Below, piece by piece: positions 1 through 9,100 of a stretch of DNA of 26,270 bases. Location: positions 1 to 26,270 of the forward strand of contig JBAQNC010000036.1 in assembly GCA_049303435.1 (NCBI GenBank). The letters are read 5' to 3'. The notes beneath the pieces are model-generated. The model was not told the origin of the DNA. It saw only the letters and a list, made by a program, of their open reading frames with translations, and did no database searches. Position 1 is the stretch's first letter; each line of letters begins with the position of its first letter. Position numbers and translations under genes: made by a program. The stretch comes from Parvibaculum sp049303435 (GTDB taxonomy: Bacteria > Pseudomonadota > Alphaproteobacteria > Parvibaculales > Parvibaculaceae).

Positions 1-313
1 GGTCCCTTTCGGCGGTAAAGGGGCCGCCCGGGGGCGGTCTCGGCGCAGGCGGGGCAAGGTCCGCGTAGAGCAGGCGGGCTTCGGGCGCCGGTCCGCGTCG
101 TGTTCCCGGCGCCAGAACCTTGAGCACGCGAATATGCTCGCCCAACGCGAAAGTCAGGACGTCGTCAGGCTTCACGTTGCGTGAGGGTTTGGCGATGCGT
201 TCGCCATTGACCCGAACCTTGCCGGCGGCAACCAGGTCAGCTGCCTGGGTTCGGCTCTTGATCAGGCGCGTGAACCACAGCCAGCGATCTACACGTTGCT
301 CAAGGGCGGACAT
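1..313 (-). CDS. S4-domain RNA-binding protein (Hsp15-like), partial
   Basis: The reading frame stays open to the left edge, so the C-terminus is missing. The first 70 or so residues are a classic S4 RNA-binding fold: an RVDRWLWFTRLIKSRTQA start, then DLVAAGKVRVNGERIAKPSR and a VKPDDVLTFAL loop. The family includes Hsp15 (HslR), which binds free 50S subunits carrying a nascent chain; alphaproteobacterial members are small proteins of about 100-140 residues, and a direct role for this one is inferred. The visible tail turns proline-rich (PAPRPPPGG). I chose the ATG at 313; an in-frame GTG at 328 is possible. The gene begins only 26 bases after the helicase stop on the same strand, so the two are probably co-transcribed. 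Confidence 0.85.
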   Translation of the reverse strand, partial: MSALEQRVDRWLWFTRLIKSRTQAADLVAAGKVRVNGERIAKPSRNVKPDDVLTFALGEHIRVLKVLAPGTRRGPAPEARLLYADLAPPAPRPPPGGPFTAERD

Positions 314-339
314 GAAATTTGTCGTCACGCATTGACGTT

Positions 340-3300
340 CTACTTGTCCTTGGCGCGTTCTTTCAGCACAGCAAGTGCTGCGAAGGGTGAATCCGGATCG
401 ACCTCGCGTTCGCGTCGCGGCGGCGCAGAAGTCCATTCGCGGCGCTCTCCACCTTTGGGCCCGCCTTTGCTCTTGTTCCGGTTATCACGGCCTGGCTTGT
501 TCCGGTTGTCGCGGTTGCCGTCCTTCTGGTCGCCGTTCTTGCCGAAAGCTTCATATTTGCCTTTGTTGCGATCGCGGCGGGCACGCCGTGCGGCATCATC
601 GGGCTTCGCTTCGCCGGTCTCGCCCTCGGCCTTGGGGGATGGAGTGCCGTCCGTTGTGGCCTCGGCTGGTTTGCGGCGTGCGCGACGCGGGCGTTCGGCA
701 GGCTTGTGACGGCGCTGCGGGCGCCAGATTTCAAGCTCGACCAACTCTTCTTCTTCGGTCGTTGCTTTGGCTTCGCTTGCTGGCGCTTCGCTCGTCGTGG
801 GCAGATCTGTCCGAGCCGCAGCTTCAATTTCGATTGTGACGGGCTCAGGGCTCTCTTCGCTTGCGACTTCAGCTACTTGTTCTTCGGCCTGGGCTACGGC
901 TTCATGTGCTTCGTCGGGTTTGGCGGCCTCAGGTGCAGGTGGAGAGTCCTCACTCCGGGATGTCTCGGCGGTCGCTGCGTCACTTGCCTCGGTCGTTTCC
1001 GCCTGCCCGCTTGTCACCTTTGCCTCGGACGAAGTGGCTTTTTCGACGATGAATTTTGCAGGTTCTGCGGGCTTTTCTTCGATCTTCGGCGGTTTGACCT
1101 TTTCCATTCGCGAGTGGTAGCCGATGCCCTTGAGCAGATTGGCGAATTCTTCGCCCGAACAGCCAACCAGCGACATCATGGCTGGCGTTACAATGAAACC
1201 ACCATTGTAATGGCGTGCTGCGATGACAGGACGGATGAGATCGGCAATGCGTTCAAGCATGTCGATGCGAACGGCGCGTCCGCCTGAAACGCGAAATCCC
1301 AACGCATCGTAAAAGCCTTCAGGGGCAGTGGGGTCGGCGGGGACGGATGTGAGGCCTGGCGTCGGCGGTGGCGGCAGACCTTCAAACGAATCTTCGACAT
1401 CCTTGCGCGTCAATGACCAGAGGAGCAGCAGGGCATGAGCGGGGGCAGGCTTTAGCAGGGCGGGCATAAAGATCGCGTAACCGCCGAAACGTACGCCATA
1501 TTTGCGCAGTTGACCGCGGGCGGCCTGATCAAGCGCACGCACGTCTTCGGCCACTACTTCACGATGAAGCGATCCGAAATTTTCAATGAGGCGAAAAGCG
1601 ATACCGCGCCCCAGGCCTTCAATGTCCTCTGCGTCGCGAAGCGCAACCAGCGGCGCAAGCACCGTTGCAAAATGGGCTTTTGTCCATGCATCAAGCCGGG
1701 CCTGAACGTTTTCGCGGCTGACGCCATTGAGCTCCTCGCCGGCGATCAGTTCGACGCGCGGGCTGAGCGGTGTGTCCGAGGCCTTGAGAAAGCCGACCTG
1801 ATGGCCGTCCCACATCAGATGTCCGTGCTCTGACAAATGGATGTCGGTATCGGGCGCCGCGCACAGCCGGGCGGCACGTGCGGCGACTTCGAGCGCGATC
1901 ACCGGCTCTGAGGCTGCTCGCAAGACATTCGCGTGCACGCCTTCGGCCTTGAGATCGGGCACGAATACAAATCCCTGCAGGCGGCCGACATATTCGCCCT
2001 CCACCAAAACTTCGCCGTCGCTGTTTACCGCCGCCATCAGATCCTCTTTTTGGCGCAGACGTTTCATCAGAACACTCGTGCGACGGTCTATGAACCGTTG
2101 CGTCAGGCGCTCGTGTAAAGCGTCAGAAAGCCTATCCTCTATCGCACGCGTGCGCTCTTGCCAATGCACTGGGTCGTGAAGCCAGTCGGCGCGGTTGGAA
2201 ACATAGGTCCAGGTGCGCACATGAGCAATGCGTTTGGACAATGTATCGATATCGCCTTCAGTGCGATCAAGGCGAGCAAGTTGCCCTTGAAGCCAGCTGG
2301 CGTCAATTCGACCGTCTCCTTGCGCCAGAAAGAGATAGAGACGCGTTAGCAGTCCGGCATGCTCGCTGGCCATTGTTTTACGGAAATCGGGGACCTGAGC
2401 GACCTCCCAGAGCCTTTTTATGGCCTGTGGCGTGCGCGTAAGGCGGATGACATCTTCGTTTTGCGACATGCGCATCAGCGCATGGAGGTCTTCGCCCGTT
2501 CCCGTGCGGACAAGGCCCGGCATATTTGGTGGCACTTCAAGGCTCTTTATGAGCGCCGCAATGGACAAAAATTCCGGGTGCGGGTTGCGCCATTGCAACA
2601 GTCTTTCGGCGTCAAATTCGTGATTTTCGACACGATGGATCATTTCATCGCTCAGCATTGCGGCATCGCCCGTGATGCCAAAAGTGCCGTCATTCATGTG
2701 CCGACCCGCTCGTCCGGCGATCTGGGCTATTTCGGATACCTTCAGGGGCCGATGTTGCATGCCGTCAAATTTGGTCGTTGAGGCGAAGGCGACATGGTCC
2801 ACATCCATGTTGAGGCCCATGCCGACTGCATCGGTGGCGACCAGAAAATCGACATCACCCGACTGATAAAGCGCAACCTGCGCATTGCGTGTCCGTGGGC
2901 TCAATGCGCCCATCACCACGGCGGCGCCGCCGCGCTGGCGACGGATCAATTCGGCGATGGCATAAACCTGATCGGCAGAAAAGGCGACGATGGCGGAGCG
3001 GCGCGGCAGGCGTGTCAGCTTCTTGGAACCTGTCCATGTGAGTTCTGAAAAGCGGGGCCGGTTGACGAAGATCGTGTCGGGGAGAAGTTTCTGGATCAGG
3101 CCGCGCACGGTTTCAGAGCCAAGCATCATGGTTTCGCTGAGGCCGCGAGCATGCAGAAGCCTGTCGGTGAAGGTGTGGCCGCGTTCGCGATCGGCAGCGA
3201 GCTGGATTTCGTCAATGCAAAGAAATTCGACGGGGCGGTCAAGCGGCATCGCTTCGACCGTACAGATGAAATAACGCGCCCGAGGGGGCATGATCTTTTC

Positions 3301-3516
3301 TTCACCCGTGATGAGTGCGACGTCGCGAGCGCCTTTTATCTTTACCACGCGGTCATAGATTTCGCGCGCCAGCAGTCTCAGCGGCAGACCGATCATGCCA
3401 GAGGAATGCGCCATCATCCGCTCGATAGCGAGATGGGTCTTGCCCGTATTTGTCGGCCCCAGCACCGCAGTGATGCGGGCGGGGCGGGGCTCGTTTTTGA
3501 GGGTGTGAATATTCAT
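340..3516 (-). CDS. SUV3-like DEAD/DEAH-box helicase
   Basis: This is a superfamily 2 helicase of 1058 residues related to mitochondrial SUV3, which unwinds RNA for degradation. Motif I is GPTNTGKT at residues 20-27, motif II is DEIQ at 102-105 and motif VI is QIAGRAGR at 265-272. ATDAVGMGLN lies between them and marks the second RecA domain. From about residue 810 the protein changes to a low-complexity tail: first Ala/Glu-rich and acidic, then Lys/Arg/Asn/Gly-rich, ending in a short conserved-looking DSPFAALAVLKERA segment. The frame can be opened upstream only by a TTG at 3558. The first ATG, at 3516, has GAAGAG just upstream and is preferred. Known alphaproteobacterial homologues share the helicase core; a role in RNA turnover is inferred from SUV3. 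Confidence 0.92.
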   Translation of the reverse strand: MNIHTLKNEPRPARITAVLGPTNTGKTHLAIERMMAHSSGMIGLPLRLLAREIYDRVVKIKGARDVALITGEEKIMPPRARYFICTVEAMPLDRPVEFLCIDEIQLAADRERGHTFTDRLLHARGLSETMMLGSETVRGLIQKLLPDTIFVNRPRFSELTWTGSKKLTRLPRRSAIVAFSADQVYAIAELIRRQRGGAAVVMGALSPRTRNAQVALYQSGDVDFLVATDAVGMGLNMDVDHVAFASTTKFDGMQHRPLKVSEIAQIAGRAGRHMNDGTFGITGDAAMLSDEMIHRVENHEFDAERLLQWRNPHPEFLSIAALIKSLEVPPNMPGLVRTGTGEDLHALMRMSQNEDVIRLTRTPQAIKRLWEVAQVPDFRKTMASEHAGLLTRLYLFLAQGDGRIDASWLQGQLARLDRTEGDIDTLSKRIAHVRTWTYVSNRADWLHDPVHWQERTRAIEDRLSDALHERLTQRFIDRRTSVLMKRLRQKEDLMAAVNSDGEVLVEGEYVGRLQGFVFVPDLKAEGVHANVLRAASEPVIALEVAARAARLCAAPDTDIHLSEHGHLMWDGHQVGFLKASDTPLSPRVELIAGEELNGVSRENVQARLDAWTKAHFATVLAPLVALRDAEDIEGLGRGIAFRLIENFGSLHREVVAEDVRALDQAARGQLRKYGVRFGGYAIFMPALLKPAPAHALLLLWSLTRKDVEDSFEGLPPPPTPGLTSVPADPTAPEGFYDALGFRVSGGRAVRIDMLERIADLIRPVIAARHYNGGFIVTPAMMSLVGCSGEEFANLLKGIGYHSRMEKVKPPKIEEKPAEPAKFIVEKATSSEAKVTSGQAETTEASDAATAETSRSEDSPPAPEAAKPDEAHEAVAQAEEQVAEVASEESPEPVTIEIEAAARTDLPTTSEAPASEAKATTEEEELVELEIWRPQRRHKPAERPRRARRKPAEATTDGTPSPKAEGETGEAKPDDAARRARRDRNKGKYEAFGKNGDQKDGNRDNRNKPGRDNRNKSKGGPKGGERREWTSAPPRREREVDPDSPFAALAVLKERAKDK

Positions 3517-4259
3517 CGGCTCTTCATGCACATTCGAAGCAAATGGAGCCGGATGCAAGCTGTTCTGCGGTTGTTGAAGACTGTTTGGACGGGGGCGTTT
3601 TGGGCGCCATTAGCGGAACGATACCTCTACCATATCTGGTATCCCCTCCCCGCCAGCAAGTGGTTAATGGGGGGCATTGGTGGTTCTGGAATATTAACCG
3701 AACGAAGCATGACCGAATCGCTGTTGGGTCGATCTTCGTTTTTCGTTCACGGCTAAATATTGTGGTTTGCGTCAGGGGGGACAGACGAGATGTTAATGTG
3801 AGCATCAAGGTCGTCGAATTCCAATCTTGTCTCATACCTTCCATAGTGGCCCGTCTTCTCGATTGCCGGATTGTTGAATCTGGGCCATTGACCTTCGTTT
3901 CCTGCGCCTCGTTGTCGGGGCAAACCGGAATCACTCTTGGAGGAGTTGTGCAGCCTGACCCGAAGATCGCGGCTGGAATTTGTCTTCGACGCGACGCATG
4001 GGCGCACTTCCCTTGGGGAAGGTCGGAAGACCACTTGTCCGGTTCCTCTTTTGTGAGGCAAGCTGAATTCAGGGATGAATAATTGAACGGCGCAATCAAA
4101 CCATAACGCGACTATGCGAGCGATCTGTAAGGCGCGTGTGAGGGAGCGGCAAGTTCAGCGACAACAAACGAAGTTGATGAATGTCCTTTGTTTACGGAAA
4201 GAACTTTTAAACCGAATTAAAACCTGAAAATCAAAACCGGAAAATGGAGGACGACGTTC
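3517..4259. other. Noncoding gap of about 740 bases
   Basis: No convincing gene lies here. Open frames on both strands look compositionally wrong and lack ribosome sites. The stretch is visibly less GC-rich than its neighbours. It contains two perfect inverted repeats: GATACC/GGTATC (3620-3643, 12-base gap) and GGTTAAT/ATTAACC (3662-3699, 24-base gap). There is also a small GGTC-GGAA-GACC hairpin near 4021-4032. The last 60 bases before the acyl-CoA dehydrogenase are A-rich and include GGAGG, its ribosome site. The region must hold the promoters of the divergent helicase and dehydrogenase genes, but I cannot pin them. Confidence 0.5.
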
Positions 4260-5552
4260 ATGGATTTCACGATCCCGAAGGACATCTCGGATTATCTCGG
4301 CGTGCTGGACGCCTTTATCGAAAAAGAAATCAAGCCGCTTCAGGCGAAGGACGACAATGAGCGTTTCTTCGATCATCGTCGCGAACACGCCCGCACGGAT
4401 TGGGACAATGAAGGTCTGCCGCGCCATGAGTGGGAAGAATTGCTGGGCCAGATGCGCAAGCTTGCCGATAAGGCAGGCCATTTGCGCTATGGCCTGCCAA
4501 AGGAGTTCGGCGGTCACGATGGTACCAATCTCGGCATGGCTGTGATCCGCGAACATCTGGCCGCCAAGGGTCTCGGGCTTCACAACGATCTGCAAAATGA
4601 AAGTTCGATCGTCGGCAATTTTCCGACCGTGTTGATGTTTCGTGATTTTGGCACGTCGGCGCAAAAGGAGAAGTTCATCAAGGGGACGCTGGACGGTTCG
4701 GTGCGCGTCGCTTTCGGTCTCACGGAACCTGATCACGGGTCGGATGCGACATGGATGGAAACGCGTGCGGTGCGTGAAAAGCGTGACGGCGTTGATGGCT
4801 GGCTCATCAATGGCGAAAAGATGTGGAACACGGGTATGCATGTGGCGACACATGACTTCGTCTTTGCGCGCACGTCAGGCAAGGATGGCGATGCGCTGGG
4901 CATTACCTGTTTCGTCGTACCTTGCGATGCGCCGGGGGTAAAGATTGAGGAATATCTGTGGACCTTCAACATGCCGACGGATCATCCGCGGGTGTCATTC
5001 ACAAATGTCTGGGTGCCGGATGGCGAATATCTTGGCGATCCGGATCGTGGGCTCGAACTGGCGCAGCATTTTGTACATGAAAATCGTATCCGTCAGGCGG
5101 CCTCGGGTGTCGGCGCCGCGCAATTTTGTGTCGATGAGAGTGTCGCTTACGCCAAAATGCGCAAGCCCTTCGGCAAGCCCCTGTCGTCCAATCAGGCCAT
5201 CCAGTTCCCGCTTGTCGAGGCGCATACCGAATGTGAGATGGTGCGCAACCTGATCTACAAGACGGCTTGGCAGATGGATCAGATGTCGAAGCCCGATGTC
5301 GCCAAATACCTCTCTGACAAGGTTTCCATGTGCAACTACCGTGCAAACCGTCTGGTCTGCCAGGCGGCTGATCTGGCCATGCAGGTGCATGGGGCGATGG
5401 GCTATTCGCGGCACAAACAGTTCGAGCATATCTATCGCCATCATCGCCGCTATCGCATCACGGAAGGATCGGAAGAAATCCAGATGCGCAAGGTCGGTGG
5501 TCACCTGTTTGGCTATATGGGCGCCAATCGACCGGCCCGCGCAGGGGAATAG
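4260..5552 (+). CDS. Acyl-CoA dehydrogenase family protein
   Basis: This is a full-length (430-residue) FAD-dependent acyl-CoA dehydrogenase, which would introduce the alpha-beta double bond of an acyl-CoA thioester and pass electrons to ETF. The N-terminal helical domain covers about residues 1-150. The beta domain carries FGLTEPDHGSDAT (152-164), the flavin-binding stretch, and INGEKMWNTG. The C-terminal helical domain ends with ITEGSEEIQMRKVGG, in which Glu402 sits at the usual catalytic-base position. The ATG is preceded by GGAGG at a good distance. The longer N-terminus with an acidic, Arg/His-rich insert (residues 30-50) is closer to the large ACAD10/11-like group than to classic MCAD/SCAD. 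No CoA ligase, ETF or regulator gene adjoins it, so the substrate cannot be told. Confidence 0.92.
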   Translation: MDFTIPKDISDYLGVLDAFIEKEIKPLQAKDDNERFFDHRREHARTDWDNEGLPRHEWEELLGQMRKLADKAGHLRYGLPKEFGGHDGTNLGMAVIREHLAAKGLGLHNDLQNESSIVGNFPTVLMFRDFGTSAQKEKFIKGTLDGSVRVAFGLTEPDHGSDATWMETRAVREKRDGVDGWLINGEKMWNTGMHVATHDFVFARTSGKDGDALGITCFVVPCDAPGVKIEEYLWTFNMPTDHPRVSFTNVWVPDGEYLGDPDRGLELAQHFVHENRIRQAASGVGAAQFCVDESVAYAKMRKPFGKPLSSNQAIQFPLVEAHTECEMVRNLIYKTAWQMDQMSKPDVAKYLSDKVSMCNYRANRLVCQAADLAMQVHGAMGYSRHKQFEHIYRHHRRYRITEGSEEIQMRKVGGHLFGYMGANRPARAGE

Positions 5553-5578
5553 GCGTTCGTTCCCTTTTAAATCTAACC

Positions 5579-5625
5579 CGCCAGTCCTGTCGGATCATTT
5601 CGGTCTGACGGGGCTGGCGTTTTTG
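5579..5625 (+). terminator. Rho-independent terminator after acyl-CoA dehydrogenase
   Basis: CGCCAGTCCTGTC pairs with GACGGGGCTGGCG (13 pairs, two of them G-T wobbles) across a 15-20 base loop, and TTTTTG follows directly on the plus strand. It lies 26 bases after the dehydrogenase stop. The minus strand lacks a matching U-run, so it mainly serves the plus strand and separates this gene from the convergent kinase. Confidence 0.8.
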
Positions 5626-5651
5626 TTTGTCTGTTGGAGACGGAGTTTGGC

Positions 5652-7964
5652 CTAGTTGTTGACGGCCATTTTGACAGTCGCGTTTGGACGTAACCTGTTG
5701 GACGGCAACTTCACGATGGCGGTTGTTCCCTTGCCCAATTCGCTTTCCAGATAGAACTCGCCCTCGTGGAGTTCGGCCAGCGACTTGGTGATCGAAAGGC
5801 CAAGGCCGGTGCCGTCATGTTCGCGCGCGCTTGAATCGTCAACCTGACCAAAGGGCTCCAGCACGGCGTTAAGTTTGTCTGTCGGAATCCCGATCCCGTT
5901 GTCGGCTACGCTGATGATGAGAGAACCGTCTCTATCGAGATTGGCGGCAACTGTGATCTTGCCTTCCGGGGGCGTAAATTTCGCCGCATTGGATAACAGG
6001 TTCAGCATGATCTGGCGCATGGCGCGTAAATCGCCATAAACGGGCGGCAGATCCTCTGCGGCTTTTAAAATGACCGTGATCTGCTTTTCCGTGGTGCGGG
6101 GACGGACGATCTCGATCGACCAGCGCAATACATCGGCCAAGGCAAGGTCGTTTTCCTCAAGTGGGTAACGGCCTGCCTCAATCTTTGAGATGTCGAGAAT
6201 GTCGTCGATGACATTCAGCAAATGAGCGCCGCTGTCGTTGATGTCCTTAGCGTATTCTGCATAACGTGCGGAGCCGAGGCTGCCGAAGAGTTCGCTTTTC
6301 ATGATATCGGAAAAGCCGATGATGGCATTGAGCGGTGTGCGTAACTCATGGCTCATATTGGCCAGAAATTTCGATTTGGCGCGATTGGTGAGTTCGGCGG
6401 ACTGGGTTGCTTCCCGCAAGCTTTGTTCAGCGCGGCGGCGATTGACGGCGATCGAGGCGAGTTGTGCTGCGCCCTTCAGGTATGACTTTTCCCAATCGGT
6501 GGGGTGTCGCGGTTCAGCGAGATAAACGGCTATCGCGCCCGCGCCGCCCTTGGGGTCGGTTGCCCGGAAATTCTGCATCCAGAAGGCGCGTACTCCGAAT
6601 GTCTCGGAGAGGTCGATGACGTCTGGCTGATCCACAAAATCCAGCAGGTCAGGCAGGACGACCAGACTGTCTTCCTGTTTCGTAGCTTCGCCAAAAGGGC
6701 CCTCCCGATTTTTTTCCCAGAAAGTAATGACCGCGTCCTTGAAGTGGTCGGGAAAACTCGGGGTCGCGCAGACGGTCAGTTCCAGATTCTCATTAACCAG
6801 ATAGATGGCGACGTGGGCGGCAGGATTTGCCTCTTCCGCACCTTTCGCGACAAGTTCCATCACCTTGCCGATTGGCGCACCTTTGGCGAGGGCCTCGAGG
6901 ACACGAAACTGGTTCACGGTTTCCGTCTGGCTACGTTTGCAGTCGGTAACGTCGCGAATGTTGACGACATAGCCGCCAACTGTCGGATTTTTACGCAAAT
7001 CGGAAATGGATGCTTTGAACCATGAGACTTTTCCGTTTCGTTGGGCCAGATGGAATTCGACCGGTTCGCCATAGGGGGTCTGGTCGCCATGCAGGGTTAC
7101 TGTTTCCTTGATCTTCTTGATTTCCGTTTCGGGCAGGAATGAAAAAATGGAACGTCCGAGCAAGTCCTCCGGGCGCATGCCGATCGTGCGCACGGAAGGA
7201 GAGGCGTAGGTGATGATCGCCTCTTTATCAGTGACGATCACGCTGTCGAAGGCATTGTCCACCAGCGCGCGGAAGCGCTCCTTACGGTCGATGAGTTCTG
7301 CGTTAGCTTCTTCGCTGCGTATGCGGGCAGCTTCGGAAATATCGCGCGCGATGGCCAGATCGGTGACCAGCCGTTTATTGCGTAGATTGAGCCGGTATTC
7401 ATTTTCGAGCGTTTTGCGTGTTTGCGAACCCATTCTTATGAGAAACACGTAGGTCAGCAGAAAGGCGCCGCTGAGCATGGTCATCGTTGGATCGTTGATC
7501 CACCAGGCACCGATGATCGCCGCTGAAAAATTGGGTAATGAGCAGGCAAAAAGCGCAACCCGATTTGGGGCCGCAAGGACGGTGGACAAGAGAGCATGTA
7601 CCACCTGGATCAGGGTGAGGGCCATATTCTGCAAGTGGTTGTCTGGCTGCCAGAAGAGCGGAACCATGCAGATCCAGAGCGTATTCATGCTCAGGTAGCG
7701 GATTGCGCTCGCTTTGGTCCAGCTTTCGGCTCTGTCCTGAGCTTGCTTGAAGAAGCGCTGCTGATAGAGCGCATATTCTACCTGCAACCCAAGTGTGGCC
7801 AGCCACCAGATCAGAATGATTTCGCGCGGGAATTGGCTCGGCAGTTCAAGGGCAATGAAGCCGCTCAAGGCGGGATAGAGCAATGGGGTGGCCCGAAAGC
7901 TCCGCATCACTGATCTCAGCAGATCGAGCGCAATTTTGTCCTGTTCGGTATCCAGTGCCGCCAT
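5652..7964 (-). CDS. Membrane-bound PAS/GAF sensor histidine kinase
   Basis: The protein has 770 residues. Several hydrophobic stretches between residues 28 and 177 form an N-terminal membrane sensor of about five or six helices, followed by a coiled-coil linker (185-230). A PAS domain covers about 231-345 (FRALVDNAFDSVIVTD) and a GAF-like domain about 350-510. HisKA contains SHELRTPLNAIIGFSD with the phospho-acceptor His539. The ATPase domain has N-box Asn655/Asn659, DNGIG (688-692) and GTGLGL (718-723). No receiver domain is present, so this is not a hybrid kinase. It resembles the PleC/DivJ-type kinases of alphaproteobacteria in its HisKA region. The ATG at 7964 has GGGGAGAA six bases upstream; an in-frame GTG at 8015 has no ribosome site. 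No response regulator is nearby, so it is an orphan kinase; the signal is unknown. Confidence 0.9.
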   Translation of the reverse strand: MAALDTEQDKIALDLLRSVMRSFRATPLLYPALSGFIALELPSQFPREIILIWWLATLGLQVEYALYQQRFFKQAQDRAESWTKASAIRYLSMNTLWICMVPLFWQPDNHLQNMALTLIQVVHALLSTVLAAPNRVALFACSLPNFSAAIIGAWWINDPTMTMLSGAFLLTYVFLIRMGSQTRKTLENEYRLNLRNKRLVTDLAIARDISEAARIRSEEANAELIDRKERFRALVDNAFDSVIVTDKEAIITYASPSVRTIGMRPEDLLGRSIFSFLPETEIKKIKETVTLHGDQTPYGEPVEFHLAQRNGKVSWFKASISDLRKNPTVGGYVVNIRDVTDCKRSQTETVNQFRVLEALAKGAPIGKVMELVAKGAEEANPAAHVAIYLVNENLELTVCATPSFPDHFKDAVITFWEKNREGPFGEATKQEDSLVVLPDLLDFVDQPDVIDLSETFGVRAFWMQNFRATDPKGGAGAIAVYLAEPRHPTDWEKSYLKGAAQLASIAVNRRRAEQSLREATQSAELTNRAKSKFLANMSHELRTPLNAIIGFSDIMKSELFGSLGSARYAEYAKDINDSGAHLLNVIDDILDISKIEAGRYPLEENDLALADVLRWSIEIVRPRTTEKQITVILKAAEDLPPVYGDLRAMRQIMLNLLSNAAKFTPPEGKITVAANLDRDGSLIISVADNGIGIPTDKLNAVLEPFGQVDDSSAREHDGTGLGLSITKSLAELHEGEFYLESELGKGTTAIVKLPSNRLRPNATVKMAVNN

Positions 7965-8128
7965 CGGCTTCTCCCCATCCCGCAGGCGGTCTTTCTCGGC
8001 TTTTTCCTTTTTCACCAGTTTCTAGCTGGTTGATCAAAGGCATTCGGGCCGGAGAGACCGTGCCAGATGTGTCCAGAGACCATTCTCAGGGTACGGAGTA
8101 AATATTCTCTGAAGCAGGGATCGACAGG

Positions 8129-8824
8129 TTAAAAATTCGGATCATCCGGACCTGTGTTGATCGTTCCACGTTCAATCACGCGGCGAGAGGCGGTGTAGCA
8201 GGCTGCGGTCGTTATTGCGTCCAGGGCCGTCTGGGGTTTCCAATATTGTGGCACCCATTCGTTGGCCATGGCGCGCGCCTCCAGAGTTTCTTCCTGATTG
8301 AGGCTTGCCTGGATTTTCGCGCTGATTTTCTCGTCCGGCTGCACGCCGAGCGAGAGGAGTGAAGGGTTCTTTCGATAAAGATAGGCCCATTTTCCGGCCT
8401 GGACGACGTCCGGCGCGCTCAGGGTGCCGTTGAGATAGATGTCGGCCAGCGCCTTCTGAGCGTCCGGCCAGCCGGCATTCGCTGCCCGCTTTAACCATTC
8501 CATGCCTTGAGAAGCCTTCTTGTTCTTGTTCAAGCATTGCCCAAGCGCTGTCTGGGCGCCCTCATAGCCATGACCGCGGTAGGAATAGCAAGTCAGAACC
8601 GAGAGTATTTCCTGGCTACAATCGCCTGAATTGGCAGCGTCCATTGCGTCCGAATAATGCGTACCCGCCGGGTCCAGTTCGCGCGCTGTGGGTATGATCT
8701 TGCCGTCATCGCTTCGGCGGTGGCCTTCGCCTCCCATGCCGCAACCGACTAAAAGCAGACTGGCGGCGGCGAGCATGGCGGCAATGCTCGCGTGGCGACC
8801 GGCGCGGCATGATTTGATCATCAT
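8129..8824 (-). CDS. Sel1-repeat-like lipoprotein
   Basis: The protein has 231 residues. The N-terminus is a lipoprotein signal: basic MIKSCRAGRH, a hydrophobic stretch, then lipobox LVGC with Cys28 as the lipidated residue. Gly follows the Cys, so export to the outer membrane is possible. The mature part is helical and contains at least one clear Sel1-like/TPR-like unit (GMEWLKRAANAGWPDAQKAL) with weaker units around it, plus conserved-looking Cys residues (GDCSQ, LTCYS, GQCLN). Sel1 proteins usually act as binding scaffolds in the envelope; no specific function can be given. The frame continues far upstream without stop, but the ATG at 8824 places the signal peptide first and has GAGGGA about 10 bases upstream. 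Confidence 0.72.
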   Translation of the reverse strand: MMIKSCRAGRHASIAAMLAAASLLLVGCGMGGEGHRRSDDGKIIPTARELDPAGTHYSDAMDAANSGDCSQEILSVLTCYSYRGHGYEGAQTALGQCLNKNKKASQGMEWLKRAANAGWPDAQKALADIYLNGTLSAPDVVQAGKWAYLYRKNPSLLSLGVQPDEKISAKIQASLNQEETLEARAMANEWVPQYWKPQTALDAITTAACYTASRRVIERGTINTGPDDPNF

Positions 8825-8957
8825 ATCAATGTTTTCCCTCAAAATCGGCGATAGTCCCCGATCATTCTTCAATTTTTTGACGCTGGACGGGCCTGGCGCG
8901 TGAATTTGTCGGACATGGTGTTGCGATTTTTCGGTTATCGCAAGCCAAGTTCGATTA

Positions 8958-8974
8958 ATCTTGAGAAATCTTGA
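8958..8974. repeat. Tandem ATCTTGA repeat upstream of methylmalonyl-CoA mutase
   Basis: ATCTTGA occurs at 8958-8964 and 8968-8974, a 10-base period. On the minus strand it reads TCAAGAT-TTC-TCAAGAT, the same heptamer as the repeat upstream of cobS. It is about 200 bases before the mutase ATG and 134 before the lipoprotein ATG. Confidence 0.45.
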
Positions 8975-9071
8975 TCGTAGTGAGCCGTCGACTGCCGCCA
9001 GAATGACGTAAGGGAAATGCTGGCCGGTGCATTTGGGGCCCATCTTGTGGCCCGCTCTTGTTTCTGGATGT

Positions 9072-9100
9072 TTGACCCTTTGGCGTAACTCTTCGATACT
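9072..9100 (+). promoter_or_regulatory. Candidate sigma-70 promoter of methylmalonyl-CoA mutase
   Basis: TTGACC (9072-9077) and GATACT (9095-9100) are separated by 17 bases, close to the consensus. Transcription would begin near 9107, giving a leader of about 65 bases before the ATG at 9173. Confidence 0.4.

Noticed and set aside
3524..4099. Overlapping 180-190 residue open frames on both strands in the gap before the acyl-CoA dehydrogenase.
   Set aside because: They overlap each other, lack ribosome sites, have odd residue composition and resemble no family; treated as noncoding.
4207..4220. CtrA-like box TTAA-TTAA upstream of the acyl-CoA dehydrogenase.
   Set aside because: The spacing is six bases, whereas the known CtrA site has seven, so I did not call it.
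8013..8030. Small hairpin ACCAG/CTGGT upstream of the kinase.
   Set aside because: Five base pairs only and no U-run; likely chance.
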